A DNA stretch of 64,000 nucleotides. Origin: Buxus sempervirens. Taxonomy: Eukaryota; Streptophyta; Magnoliopsida; Buxales; Buxaceae. The stretch is taken from assembly GCA_947561395.2 (NCBI GenBank), contig OX387184.1, positions 15,604,205 to 15,668,204 of the forward strand, read 5' to 3'. The translations under genes were made by a program, and so were the position numbers. Positions within the stretch are counted from its first letter, which is position 1; each line of letters begins with the position of its first letter. A model generated the notes under the pieces. It did no database searches and had not been told where the DNA came from. It saw only the letters and a list, made by a program, of their open reading frames with translations. Positions 36,274 through 47,307 of this stretch are shown here, piece by piece.

Positions 36274-37506
36274 GGCACCAGGCAATGAGGACTTCAGAAG
36301 AAATTAGTGGGCAGCGGTGGTCACATTTTTTTTGGTAAACAGGGGTGGTCACATGGTGAACACGTTCCTTGAGAGTATTTTAATTTTCTGCTTGGATATC
36401 TGGAGCTTATGCTCTTCCAACCGTACGTACAAGGTAGTCAGAGTATAGCCAAATGCTAGAGTCCAAGTCAGGAGTTGGTGAAGCTGTTTATCATAATTTA
36501 AATATAAGATAAGCAGCTCTAATTCAATTTTGAGCCAAAATTTTAAAAATATTAAAAAAAAAAGGAGGAAATTAAATTTTAATAAGACTTGACAAAGCCA
36601 TTTTTTTTAAGCAATAAATTACAAAAATGTTAACTTTCGCAGACAAGTGTGGCAACAAGTGTCACAATAATTCATCAGGGGACGCATAGAGTTTGATTAT
36701 TTAACAAAGAGAGTCAAGAGACTGACTTGAGAAATATTTAAAAAGAACATATATTAACTCAAGTTGAAGACTTTTTAAATAGGATGACATAATAATTATA
36801 ACGACTTCATATATACACATCTTCGCTTAGACTAATGTCTCCGGTCACTAATTTTAGTTTGCTATTTGAAATCGTTTGTTGCTTGTCCTTTTGTAGCAAA
36901 TTAACCATATGCAATTTCAGTTAATTCGCTATCACCAAGTAATTAACTTAACCAGTAAACTTACAAAACTCAGCTGAATTTTTCAGTGACTCGTACGTCC
37001 ATTCTCCACTTAAGCCTTCACAATAAGAGTATTTTAAAGTCATACATAACCCTGCTAATTAATTAGCCAGGTGGTAACATGGGGCTAATTACAGCTAGAT
37101 TAGTGTCGTCCAAGTTCTTTAAACACGGCAGCATAGAAGGGCTTTACAAAATAAGCTGCCATGTGTGACTAATATGGTAATATGTCATGTGAATTTTTTT
37201 TTCCTTTTCTTTCGTTTTTTTTTTGTCTTTTTTGGTAGGGGCATGTGAAGTTTCTACTTGGGAGCTTTTCACCGACCGACAACATCGTTTCATTGTCCAA
37301 AGTCGATAGTTGTTGTACCAAAAATCAACGCAACTTTTCTCCTAAAGAAATCAATTAATCTACCTTGGCAGAAAAATATAACAGAAAACAATTTAAGACA
37401 ATGGCGCGGAGCCGCTAAAATGGGGGTGACATCGTATGCCACGGGCATGCCGCACAGACGATATAACTATCTTGGGACGTTGTCACGTGCAGTATCCCAT
37501 AGTAGC
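36274..37506. other. Intergenic, no feature recognised
   Basis: AT-rich sequence upstream of the peroxidase gene, presumably including its promoter. I see no coding region, RNA gene or clear repeat. The ORF at 37258-37527 has no family features and runs into the TRIM. Confidence 0.5.
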
Positions 37507-37976
37507 TTTAATGATCTAACTCAGTGAGGTATTGTCCACTTTGGGCCTTAACCGTACAGTTTTGTTCTCAAAAAGCTCTTCGCTTGGTTAAGTGTTCTCC
37601 ATGATTCTTATACCATATCGGGTATTCATCTGTTTCCAATGTGGGATCGAGGTATCACAATCTCCCTCACTTTAGAGCTGTATGTCCCCATGCAGTGACC
37701 ACCTATAAGCCTGCCAGCCCCTCATGGACCCCCCCCTCGTCGGTCCAACCACCTCCTATGGGCAACGCTAGGACCCACATCAGCCACAGACTATTGAACC
37801 CGGATCTAGTTTTGATATCATTTGTAACGACCTAACCCAGCGAGGTATTGTCTGCTTTGGGCCTTAGCCTGTACGGTTTTGTCCTCAAAAGGCGCCTCGC
37901 TTGGTTAAGTATTCTCCCTGACTTTTATACCATACTGGGTATTTATCTGTTTCCAATGTCGGATTGGGATAACACA
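37507..37976 (-). mobile_element. TRIM (terminal-repeat retrotransposon in miniature)
   Basis: Two direct repeats of about 153 bp, 37507-37659 and 37823-37976, share GAGGTATTGTC...CTTTGGGCCTTA, TCGCTTGGTTAAGT and ATCTGTTTCCAATGT. A 5-bp target duplication GTAGC flanks the whole (37502-37506, 37977-37981). Beside the right repeat, TTTTGATATCA is close to the complement of a Met-tRNA primer-binding site, so the element lies on the minus strand. The interior of about 160 bp has no coding capacity. Confidence 0.85.
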
Positions 37977-37984
37977 GTAGCTGT

Positions 37985-38120
37985 GCATTTTATATTTTTC
38001 AATATAAAATGTCACTTTATTGTCATTTCACATTGAAAAATGTGAAATGCACAATGGCCCTAGAATGCTATACGTGGCAGCATCCCAGGATTTCAATCCA
38101 ATAAAATGAGGATTGATATC
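37985..38120. mobile_element. Hairpin MITE-like relic
   Basis: A central inverted repeat (TTTTTCAATATAAAATG / CATTTCACATTGAAAAATG) followed by GTGGCAGCATCCCAGGATTTC resembles the family at 886-1072 and 23474-23692. It lies directly beside the TRIM. Confidence 0.45.
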
Positions 38121-38879
38121 ATCTATAGTTGAGCCCAGCCAATCCTTGCTTGCAATAGTCCTGTCCTTCCTCTCTTGTGTATTGGAAAATGGAAAAATAA
38201 TTTTTCACTTTTTCAGGGACTGTTGCTTGCCTATTTGGCAAGGCCGTAAATTAGCTCAACTGTAGATGATATCAATCCATAAAATGAACCTCTCTATTGC
38301 CGTTCATCACTTGTTCACTTGTCTTGGTTTAATAAGAAACATGATGTTCTCTGATACACACACACATATACATATGCAAGTTAAATTTTGAGTGCTTTTA
38401 TATATGACTAACGAAAACTGATGTTGTACACACTAGAGCTGTGTAAATCTAGCTCGGACCACCCAAAGCCTGCCCAACCCAACCCGAATAAGAGCCCGAA
38501 GTGAGCATTGAGTTTGGGTTGGGTTTAGGACTGGCAATGGGTCAAATACGGTACGGATCTACTAAGATTAGAATCTGAAATAAAAATCCAATATCCAAAT
38601 TCGATCCGAAAAGCTGACGAATCTTTTATACGTAAATTTGAATTCGAAACCGAATTTATATACTGTATCCAAATTCGAAATTCGACCGAATAAATAACCG
38701 AAATCCGAATTTGATCTGATTTCACTACAAAAAATATGGGTTTTAGTGGCGGACTAAGACCGCCGCTAAAACTCAAAAGACTGCCACTAAATCTTCTCGA
38801 CTACGACAGCTGTCCGCCGAGGAATGGACCGTTGCTGAAAGTTTCAGCGGCGGTCTTAATGGCGGTTAGGACCGTCGCT

Positions 38880-40687
38880 GTGAGACATGGGAAAAAATCA
38901 AAATTATGATTTCCTCAATCATCACACGGGATTAAATAAAACAAAGAGTCGCCACCATTCAATTTAGGTGTGAATGGACACCAAAATATTAAATAAGCAA
39001 AAAGGCAAATTTTTAGGGCAAAATATCCCTCCTAAAAAAAACAACCAGAGATGGGTAAGGGGATTAAGTTATGAACAGGGGAAGGTGTTAGGCACCCCTA
39101 TTCATCCACACAAGGTGGTTGCCAAGTATTTGTTCATGTTAAACAAAAAAAGAAGGGCTTGCTATAAAAATCATGAAATCACAAAAAAGGCAAAAATATA
39201 TGGTTTTTTCATATGAATAGTCTGATTGATCCAGAACTTTCAAATATGATCATACCATTCCTAGGGTTTCATGATCAAAATAAAATTGAGATAAAATCCA
39301 ATAAAATCAATTTAAAGTGAAAAATCCAAAAATCTGGCTTCAAGTCAAAATTCTAGAAATCTGGAAAAATATGATTTTTATAAAATATTTCAAAATTGAA
39401 CTTGAACAGTCCAGGACATAGGTAAAGCCCAAATTTCACATTAAATCTGAAAATCAAAACCAAAAATACCCACGTTGATGAAGAACACCAAAAGGGGAGA
39501 ACTGAGACCGTAGGGTCTTCTCTCAATAATCAAAAACAATTTAAAAACCATATCATGAAACCCTAGAGTTTATTTTCAGGCTTCTGGATTCAAATCTACC
39601 ATATTGATCATGATAAATCCAAGATCCTAGCCTAAAACCACAAAAATCACGAAAACAGTGCTGTAGGTGCAAAAGTGGCAAAAATCCAAATTTTGGCAAA
39701 AATAGGGGATCTCATGCTATAAACATCATAGATTCATGTAATTCATTCAGATATATCATAAAAAGCATTAAAACATGATCAGGATATTTAAAACAGTCAC
39801 ATCTCACAAATTAGAGCACATGGGGGTCTACCCTACGGATCCACCTGGTCCTCTTTTCCCCTAGTTCTCTCTTCACGTTTTACGGCTAAAGAGACTCTTG
39901 AGGTACTTAGAGATAGGTTTGGTTACACAAACACAATCACAGGCCTTATTCTATGAAAAAAAGAAAAAACAGATATGGGGTTCTATTCTAGGGATCCACC
40001 TGTTCCCCTTTCCCCTAGTTCTCTCTTCACGTTTTACGGCTAGAGAGACCCTTGAGGTACTTGGAGGCAGGTTTAGAAATACAAAAACAGATATGGCCTT
40101 ATTCTACAGCAATAGAGATGATCCTATTACTTCTAGAATTGAAGACAGAAAATAAAAAGGGATAGGGGACTTACCTGGATTGAGCAGGCAGAGCAGCAGG
40201 GATTCCTTTCCTTCTCTTGGAGCTTTTGATTCTTCAAAATTTCGTGGTCCTTAGCTAGAGGAATGAGCCTCTATTTATAGACATACCCAGGGGCAAGGCT
40301 GGTCCAGAAGGATATATCCTGATTCTCAGGATAGAGTGAAATACAGAGATAATGCCCATCCATAGCCATCCAAGGTGACTTCAGCGAATAAAAGACATAA
40401 TCCGCTCGTTTAAAGATATATTGGACTTCAAATAAAGCTCGGAAATCGAGAGGAGGACAAAACTTTCACGTGTCTTTAATGCCCGTAAATACACTACGGT
40501 CCAATGGGGACCGTATAGTTACTACGGACGCGCCTGTCCGTAGATAATTTGCGGGCGCAATGGGCCCGTGAAGCTAATACGGGCAAAGCCTGTTCATTCT
40601 ATTTTTAGGCCTTTTTGAACTGTTTTAAGCTCTAATTACATGTTTTTATTATTTTCTCATTTGGCAGTGCAATTTGGGGTGTCTACA
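38880..40687 (-). mobile_element. Solo-LTR-like element, copy 2, level 4 of the nest
   Basis: A 1808-bp element in the opposite orientation to copy 1 (25892-27700). It starts GTGAGACATGGG and ends GGGGTGTCTACA, flanked by the direct repeat GTCGCT (38874-38879 and 40688-40693). Its insertion splits a CACTA subterminal repeat. Like copy 1 it has GAGTCGCCACCATT near one end, GGTGTTAGGCACCCC, two copies of the roughly 155-bp unit with CACGTTTTACGGCTA, and a TATA box on the minus strand. The length agrees with copy 1 to within one base. Confidence 0.75.
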
Positions 40688-40826
40688 GTCGCTAAAGATC
40701 ATTTTTCTATTAAAAAAAATAAAACCCAATCCCTACCCGCCCTGCCCCAACCTAGCCCGTGCTCTTGCCCAGTTGCCCGTGCCCCTTCTGCCCCTTTCCC
40801 TTGCCCGTGCAATTACAGAGAACGAA

Positions 40827-41368
40827 TTAAGAAGAAAATTTGCAAAATAGAAACTGAGTCAAATCGGCATCTCGAATTTGCAAACAGGGCAGTATGACTC
40901 GTCTCCAACAAGCGAGTGATGCAACCTCCATGAAAGATGTGGGAGTAGGGAAGCGAGTGATGCAACCTCCATGAAAGATGTGGGAGTAGGGAATCTCCTT
41001 CATTTCCGACCCCACTTGACGTTCATCAAGACAAATGGAACAGTCACCCTTTGTTGAGTCTCCACCTTTCAATTCAATACTTCTCAGTGCTTCAATGGCG
41101 GATTTCAATGCCGGAATTGCACGAAAACCGTGCCTCTTTGTCTTGTGGTGGATTCCCTGATAACCCTTCTGATTGCTGCAACTTCGTCGTAGAAAAGAAC
41201 CTCTAATGCCACTATCTCAACACTCACCATCAACGTCTCTCTTCCTTCACTGAACGCGTTCTCCATGATCAGCTCGCTAAGGTAGGATGATATCTGTTGG
41301 ATCATGGCTATTTGTGATTTGAACACATTTGAAGGATTCATAGGGCAACAAAATAGGATTTGAAACAC
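40827..41368 (-). pseudogene. Captured RING-H2 E3 ligase fragment
   Basis: The minus strand reads SAIEALRSIELKGGDST, then CSICLDERQVGSEM, then SHIFHGGCITR, the first part of a RING-H2 finger. It is broken: a zinc Cys in the usual PCSH is Tyr (IPYSH). A 41-bp tandem duplication (40910-40950 and 40951-40991) interrupts the finger and shifts the frame, and a further shift separates the last CxxC part. Upstream, 41105-41368 reads on in a different frame, with a stop before SAIEAL, and may be the preceding part of the same gene. It lies inside the CACTA element. Confidence 0.6.
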
Positions 41369-42288
41369 TATCTTACCTCTTGTTCAAGCTCCACTCTTCT
41401 TTGTTGTCCACTATGCTTCTGAAACACTATCTTACTTCTTGTTCAAGCTCCTCATATTTTCTGTCCACTAAGTTGCTTCTTACTCTGTAAGTGAACAAAA
41501 GCAAAAGCCAAATATGACCAAAGATCATCAAACTCAGATCTAAAACTGTGAGTACTATATTTGAATAAAGCACTCTTACCTGAGGATTTTCTTCCTCTCT
41601 TTAGAAGGCACTACAAAAGAAAACACATAATATAATTGCTTTATATTTAGATATGGACAGATTCCAAACCTAGAATCCAATATCTGAACTTGAATGTTAG
41701 CATCTCTCGCTGCCCAAATATTAGGTATTACAGTTTGGTAATTCACCTTTCGAACCAGAATTTCATCGAAGGACCTTTTACTCCCTAAAAGACTAAAGCC
41801 TTGTCACAACACTTGCTCAGCCACAACAAAAATTAAACAACAATAGAACAATATAGATTCTAATTCAAGGCATCTAAAGGAGAAGTAAGCCAAGAACTTG
41901 TCATCCATGCTAATTCCCGAAGATACTCTGAGCACTGGTTGTTGATACCACATGGCTAAAATAGGGCTTAAACATCCTTGCCTTAGCAACACACAACTAA
42001 GAGGATACCTGTCCCAATAGAAAATAAATAAGAAGATAGAGATCTGATAAGTGGTTATGGTGCCTTGGATCTTGTCTTTGGCATATTCAAGATTCTCGAT
42101 CAGTTTTGAATGTTATCCATGCGCTCGTTTTGGTCCTATTGGAACAGCATTAGAGTTAAAGAATCAACACTAATAGAAGCATCAAACAGATCTTACGAGA
42201 TCTCATATGGAACAGAGGAAGTAGACATGAATCCTCATCAATAGAGATAGAAACAAACAGATTGAAAGTAAAAACCCTAAACGCGAGG

Positions 42289-42430
42289 AACGGTGATCAT
42301 GAGAAGGAGATTCTCGTGCAGTATCCGAATGTCGCCGGCCTCGGTGATTATTCACCTGATTCTTCCCCCATTTCAAGAAAGACAAGGAGAAATTGTGCAG
42401 AGGTTGGGATTTGATAGGAGCAGTCGCCAT
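42289..42430 (-). pseudogene. Captured fragment resembling a DUF1639 N-terminus
   Basis: About 47 residues begin MATAPIKSQPLHNFSL, followed by FLKWGKNQ and a basic, Ser/His-rich stretch. The KSQPLHNF and LKWG motifs recall N-termini of plant DUF1639 proteins of unknown function. Homology ends near SHDHRSSR and low-complexity sequence follows. A near-repeat of the border (CCCTAAACG.GAGGA) at about 42277 and 42565 suggests a rearranged junction. Inside the CACTA element; the family assignment is from memory of the motif and moderate. Confidence 0.45.
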
Positions 42431-42580
42431 GGACTTCGTATGTAGCGTTCTGGCTTCAGAGATTGCCTGAAACACCATCTATTGATAAAGCATTCGGAGA
42501 TCAATCGAGAGAGATTTCTCTGTAGTGTGATCCGCTTTGAATCTCTTTAAGAGAGAAGAAAAAACCCTAAACGTGAGGAG

Positions 42581-42582
<2 letters not shown>

Positions 42583-42672
<90 letters not shown>
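42583..42672. repeat. (AG)n microsatellite
   Basis: About 90 bp of uninterrupted AG dinucleotides inside the CACTA element. It creates a spurious Leu-Ser-repeat ORF on the minus strand. Confidence 0.95.
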
Positions 42673-42674
<2 letters not shown>

Positions 42675-42719
42675 CTGGAGCTCTCAGAGGACTTCCTCAA
42701 GAAATCCAAACCCTAGAAA

Positions 42720-44340
42720 AAATAGAGACTGAGAGAGAAGTGTTGAAAGGATTTGCCAAAGAGAAAGAGAGACAAAGAGGGGAGAGGGAAGACTAAAAGA
42801 ATTGTAAGTACCGCAAGTAGAATTGAGGGAGCCAAAGAAAGAACAAAGGAGATGTGGCAGAGCCTCATCGCCCGATCCATTGCTATAAGTATAGGAAATA
42901 AATCCCTACTTTGGAGACAAGGAAGCGGCAAAAGGAAGGCATTTCAATGAGCATCCCTGGAAAGAAATATGGGTCTCGCAGAGGCAACAACATATAGTAC
43001 CAGGATCAAGGAGGTAGAAATCTTCTTTGATGCACCAGCATTTAGCCGCGTGAAATTGGCTTCCTTACAGATTGGATTGTGTATATTTTTTGGGTTTACC
43101 ATTTGGATTAAACCACTTGAGGTCATATTCTGGAGATATGCGGAACTCGTCGGGACTAAGGGCACGGACTTCGAGCAATCCTTTGTTAGAAAGGGAGAAC
43201 GGAGGTTTCATTATCAAGAAGCTAATCCGGCTTGTAGTTTGAGGGAGATACCCGGCTGGTGGGGGTCTCTTACTCATAGACTTGACTCTAACAAAGGTGG
43301 AAAGGAGGACTTCTTTGATAATAGCAATTTATGAGACCCTTCTTAGGGAAATGAAAGAGAAAAGTATTAACTTGTTGATCAACCCTCTTTGTTGAAGGTC
43401 CTACCTTAACACTCGATCATGCGACAGTCGATCTGTCCATCCAACTACATTCACTGGGGGGTGAGGTTGTCCAATTTCAATTATGTGCCGCTCGTTGACA
43501 TCTAGTTTCCATTGCCCGCTTATAGGTGTGAGAGATCTTCCTTCGGTTCTAGTCAAGTATGGCAGCTTGAGGTCTCCTATATAACTTTCACCAGCCATTG
43601 GGAACTCTAATCAACTTTCATTTAACGGCAGGCGAGAAAGGATAGCAAGAAAGGTAGAAGGGGGGTTTGCTCCCGTTTCGGGGTTCTCTTGTGGACTGGC
43701 TGTTGACTGGCCTTTGCCTGTCGTTGGAGTTGGCGTCCAAAGGGTGGAAGAGTCGTCGCCAAATGCAGCCTTTTTAGTCGATTTGTTTTGAGATTTGGTC
43801 TGGTTTGATTCTGGGAATTGAATGGCTGAGCCTGTGAAGCCGAGGAAGAACTGGATCTTTGCAACTTATAATTTGAATATAAAGATAAAGGGCAGGCGAA
43901 GAAAGTGCCTAAACCTGTGTTTGTTTCCAGCAGGGCAGCAGGTCATTTCACCCCAGATGCAAGTAGTTTGTTGTTTGAGAGTAGCAGAAGTGGCTGAAGA
44001 GCGAAAGAGGGACAGAACTGAATAGGGGACGCTTCGGTCTTATAATAATGATTTTTGTATCTGACGATTGATCAGACAGTTTGAGGAATTCATTTCACTT
44101 GACTAGCTTCTATGCACTACTCCCTATATTCCACACGAAGGTCATCCCGAAACCACTGAAACTGGGTTTGCCCCGAGAGGGGTGGAGAGACGAGAGAGAG
44201 ATTGAGAGATCAGAGAGATTTGAAGTGGTGAGGCACGAGAGGGGTGGAGAGAGGAGAATTCCTTCTTTCTTGTTTTTTTCTTTTTTCTTTTTAAGACTTT
44301 CAGTGGCGATCACTTGGAAGACCGCTGCTAAGGTATCTTA
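42720..44340. other. CACTA passenger DNA of unknown origin
   Basis: No gene family is recognised. The DNA differs in style from its surroundings: it is less AT-rich, has several mid-size ORFs on both strands (42969-43334 +, 43401-43598 -, 43822-44025 +) without known domains, and has a purine-rich texture reminiscent of plant mitochondrial intergenic DNA. It may be captured host or organellar sequence. This is an impression of composition, not a match. Confidence 0.3.
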
Positions 44341-45493
44341 CCTCCCGCCGGTGAATCATGCTTTTTTTTGTAGTGTTTGAACTTAAAACTCAAAAGTCAA
44401 GTTTAACTATTAAAGCAAATTTTAACTATTAAAACTAATGAGCCATATCAATATTAAAGCAAGACATGAGTAAGGATGGTTCAACCATGGTTTATAGAAA
44501 GTTTACCAATGGTTTAATGAAAAATATATGTTGATTTCGGTTCGGATCCTATTTGGATCGAATATGGATAGATTTTAATTCGGATCTGAATTCGGTCGGA
44601 TCCAAAATCAGATATCCGTATTCACCACAGATCTATATCTCATATCTGAATTTGAGATTTTTGGATCGGATTTGAATATATATCAGACCCATTGCCAGCC
44701 CTAGTTGGGTTTCATTTCTAGCTCGAAGTTAAGTTTGGGTTAGGCTTGGGTTCAAGCTGTACAACCCAAAAAGCCCGAAGTTATTGTTGACTTTATGTAC
44801 ACGCTTTCATATAGATATATGTATAAAATTCCAACAAATATATATATATATAAAACTGAATATTTATTTGTATGTATATATATCATTGTTTTCTTTTCCT
44901 TTTTTTTATTGTCATTGTATTTATGCAATCAACTATTAAACATAAATTTATTAACATATGATAATAAGTTTATGAATTTTTATCAAATAAATAATTTTAT
45001 ACTCACATACATATACATATATGTTACAATGAATGTGATATTAGGGAGCACATACTCTACAAGAAAGATTGTGCAAAATCACAAATATAGTGAGCTAGTA
45101 TTATATTTTAAAATTTTTAAAGAAATAAATTAATGAAGTGTTTTTTTCCAAATTTCAAGGGACAAATCAAGAGGAATTTGTAATGTTTGTATTTATAACA
45201 AACAAACATAAAAACATGTTGATAGACGATTTAATGAATGATATTCCAACATTTTGTAATTATAACAAAAATTGAAAAAAAATTTAAAATCTTACATTTT
45301 GTTTGGGCAACCTGAACTCAAACAATAATGTTTGGTTTGGGTTTGGGTTTAGTGAGTTTGGGTTAGGGCGGGTCAACGACGGGTTTGGGCTAGTAAATCT
45401 TAGATTAGGTTGAGTCTGAACTCTCATAACCCAACCCAACCCGCCCTACTTACATCTCTAGTATGCACTTGTTGATTTGCCCGAATTTGAAGT

Positions 45494-45625
45494 GGGGAAA
45501 ATTGGTATTAAGTGATCTTTCATAAAATAACTCAGATTCAGTCGATAGTACTTTTTTAAAATAATCAAGAATGAGTATAAGTTTACTTTTCGCAAAAATT
45601 TTCTTCAAAAACTGCCGATAAAAGA
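45494..45625. mobile_element. Relic of the foldback MITE family
   Basis: GAAAATTGGTATTAAGTGAT and CTCAGATTCAGTCGATAGTA parallel the left arm of the element at 10627-10985 (AAAATTGGTTTTTAGTGAT, TTAGATTCAGTCG), followed by the same kind of A-rich interior. The second arm is missing. Confidence 0.5.
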
Positions 45626-45836
45626 CTCGCATTTCAGCCAAATAAAACTTGCAGATTCGAGATCCATTACACTGGTATACACATAAAGTGGAATCAAATT
45701 CAAAATCCAAGAAGAAATTACATCATCACACTGGTATACTCAAGTTACTCTCCAGGTTGCAATGCTGCGTAGTGTATTCCTTTTTTTTTTTTTATTTAAA
45801 TCAAGTCAACAAGCCACGCAAGGTACACCTTGCAGG

Positions 45837-46021
45837 CAGTGGCGGAACCAGGAGTCCAAATTAGAGGGGGCAAAAAAAAAAAATTTCAATTAACACTTAT
45901 ACATGAAATATAAAAATTTCAAGGAATTAGAAGGGCAAACCAGAAATTTTAGGGGGGAGCAAAACATAAATTTCAATTAAAAAATATAGAAAAATATGTA
46001 TATTTAATTAAAAAATAAAAA

Positions 46022-46052
<31 letters not shown>

Positions 46053-46089
46053 CAATTGCCCCCCTAGCTAAAGGCTGGTTCCGCCACTG
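45837..46089. mobile_element. hAT MITE with internal poly(G)
   Basis: Perfect 15-bp inverted ends CAGTGGCGGAACCAG / CTGGTTCCGCCACTG lie inside a perfect 8-bp target duplication CTTGCAGG (45829-45836 and 46090-46097). At 253 bp it has no coding capacity. A tract of about 27 G at 46026-46052 lies near its right arm, next to GGGGGAGCAAAAC-type repeats. Confidence 0.92.
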
Positions 46090-46839
46090 CTTGCAGGTAA
46101 AAGCCTGCAAAGTGTCACAGTTTGTCTACTATGACAGTAAAAATATATTTTTTCTCTAATGGAAAAAGTGTGTAGAACGGGCGGTCCCGAGTCAGAACAA
46201 TACCGGCCGGTCTGTTCTGATTCGGGCGGTCCGAACTTGATATGAGCCAAGTTTTTTTATTTGATTAAAAGGCTGGTCCTGGATTGGAATACCGGACAGG
46301 GCCGGTCCGGTAAATCATGAATTGCTCGCTGACCGAAAAGAAGAAGAGCTCAAAAGGGTTTTTAAAAGGCAGTACTATTTTAGGCAGTACTATTTTAGGT
46401 TGGGTTTTGAAGCCACTCCACCTAACTTAAAAGATGTACAAAAGGCTCCATAAATTCCCGCTGCATGCCGGTAATGTACTTTTCTCGCCATAATAATGAA
46501 AAAATCACTTAAATTTTATGGTACATCCCCTCTTTGTTAATCATCCCACCAACGGTGATTTGTGTTATAATACTTTTTTTTTTTTGAAATTGTAAATGAA
46601 AGATAGATGAGTGGGTGCCAACCTAGTTGGGATATGTTCAGACTATAATGATGTAATATTATTTGTGCAAGTGTATTATGTATTATTGTATTTGTAATAA
46701 TTAATTTATTTAAATTTTTTGAACAAATTCTATCCCAGTATATGTAAGACATTTTGTGAATAATAAACTTATTTTTTAGATTTTTAATGGTTTTTTAATA
46801 TTTTCTCTATTTTCTCCTTTTATTTTTGCGAAAAAAGGA

Positions 46840-47025
46840 CGGGCGGCTCACTGGGCCTGGCATTGCCTAACCCTAGCTATGCCACGGGTTGGATCGTGCC
46901 TAGGTTTTTCCTTGACGGGCCAGGCACAGCACGACCCATCAAAGAAGCGGGCCAGCCCGCCAGGCAAGGGTTAATTGTGCCCATGCTGTGCTGGGCTGGC
47001 GGCTCGTTAAGCAACCCTAATCATT
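46840..47025. repeat. GC-rich dispersed repeat
   Basis: GGGCCTGGC, GGGCCAGGCACAGCACGACCC and the end GCTCGTTAAGCAACCCTAATC resemble the block at 600-812. It abuts the copia gag fragment and may be what truncated it. Exact ends were not resolved. Confidence 0.45.
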
Positions 47026-47307
47026 GCACCTTTTCCATAAAGGAAATAAATGATCATCAACAGAAGGCCGTAGCATAGAACCATCTACGAAGACTTCTTG
47101 TTTTTCAACACTTAATGCCATCGTAATGGCCCTAGTCCAAGCTGAATAGTTATTTTCCTTGAGAATGATCGAGGTCGGTTGCATATCGGTACTGTCACCA
47201 TGGTGCAGAAAATACGGACTTGTTGGATCTTTATTTGGACGAAGAAATCCAGCAACATGATTTGCATTCGTGCGTTGAGAAGAATCGGAATCACTAATTG
47301 CAGCCAT
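47026..47307 (-). pseudogene. Ty1-copia gag N-terminal fragment
   Basis: About 90 residues start MAAISDSDSSQRTNANH and contain DPTSPYFLHHGDST, LKENNYSAWTRAITMAL and FVDGSMLRP, the typical beginning of plant copia gag polyproteins (gag-pre domain: SPY.LH.GD....V...L...NY..W.R.M..AL). It stops where the GC-rich repeat at 46840-47025 begins, so the rest of gag and all of pol are absent. Sequence to about 47580 upstream on the minus strand is probably its leader or LTR remnant. Confidence 0.75.

Larger units (their letters stand above)
38723..44375. mobile_element. CACTA (En/Spm) element carrying gene fragments, level 3
   Basis: The ends are CACTACAAAAAATA (left) and TTTTTTTTGTAGTG (right), with a 3-bp target duplication TTT (38720-38722 and 44376-44378); both are diagnostic of CACTA transposons. 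Subterminal repeats of the GGCGGTCTTA / GACCGCCGCTAAA type line the left end, with GACCGCTGCTAA at the right. Without the inserted LTR-like element it is about 3.84 kb. No transposase ORF is present, so it is non-autonomous. It contains a RING-H2 fragment, a DUF1639-like fragment and other foreign DNA, so it has captured host sequence. Confidence 0.88.
38526..44703. mobile_element. Second hAT MITE, level 2 of the nest
   Basis: Inverted ends TAGGACTGGCAATGGGTC and GACCCATTGCCAGCCCTA match over 18 bp with one mismatch. A perfect 8-bp target duplication GTTGGGTT lies at 38518-38525 and 44704-44711. After removal of the inserted CACTA element and its 3-bp duplication the element is only about 520 bp, a typical non-autonomous hAT MITE. 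Its arms are full of GGATC/GAATTCG words. Confidence 0.9.
38434..45460. mobile_element. Outer hAT element, level 1 of a four-level nest
   Basis: The ends TAGAGCTGTGTAAAT (left) and TTACATCTCTA (right) are imperfect inverted repeats like those of the hAT element at 23719-24460, and both inner flanks carry the same CCCAACCC / GGGTTTGGG words. The 8-bp flanks GTACACAC (38426-38433) and GTATGCAC (45461-45468) agree at six positions. Its own DNA is about 850 bp; the rest is the second hAT element and its passengers. Confidence 0.65.

Noticed and set aside
42479-42709. Leu/Ser-repeat protein on the minus strand
   Set aside because: It is simply the translation of the (AG)n microsatellite in the CACTA element.
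44795-45133. 112-codon AT-rich ORF
   Set aside because: Its codons are mostly Ile/Tyr/Asn/Phe from AT-rich DNA inside the outer hAT element, with no domain.
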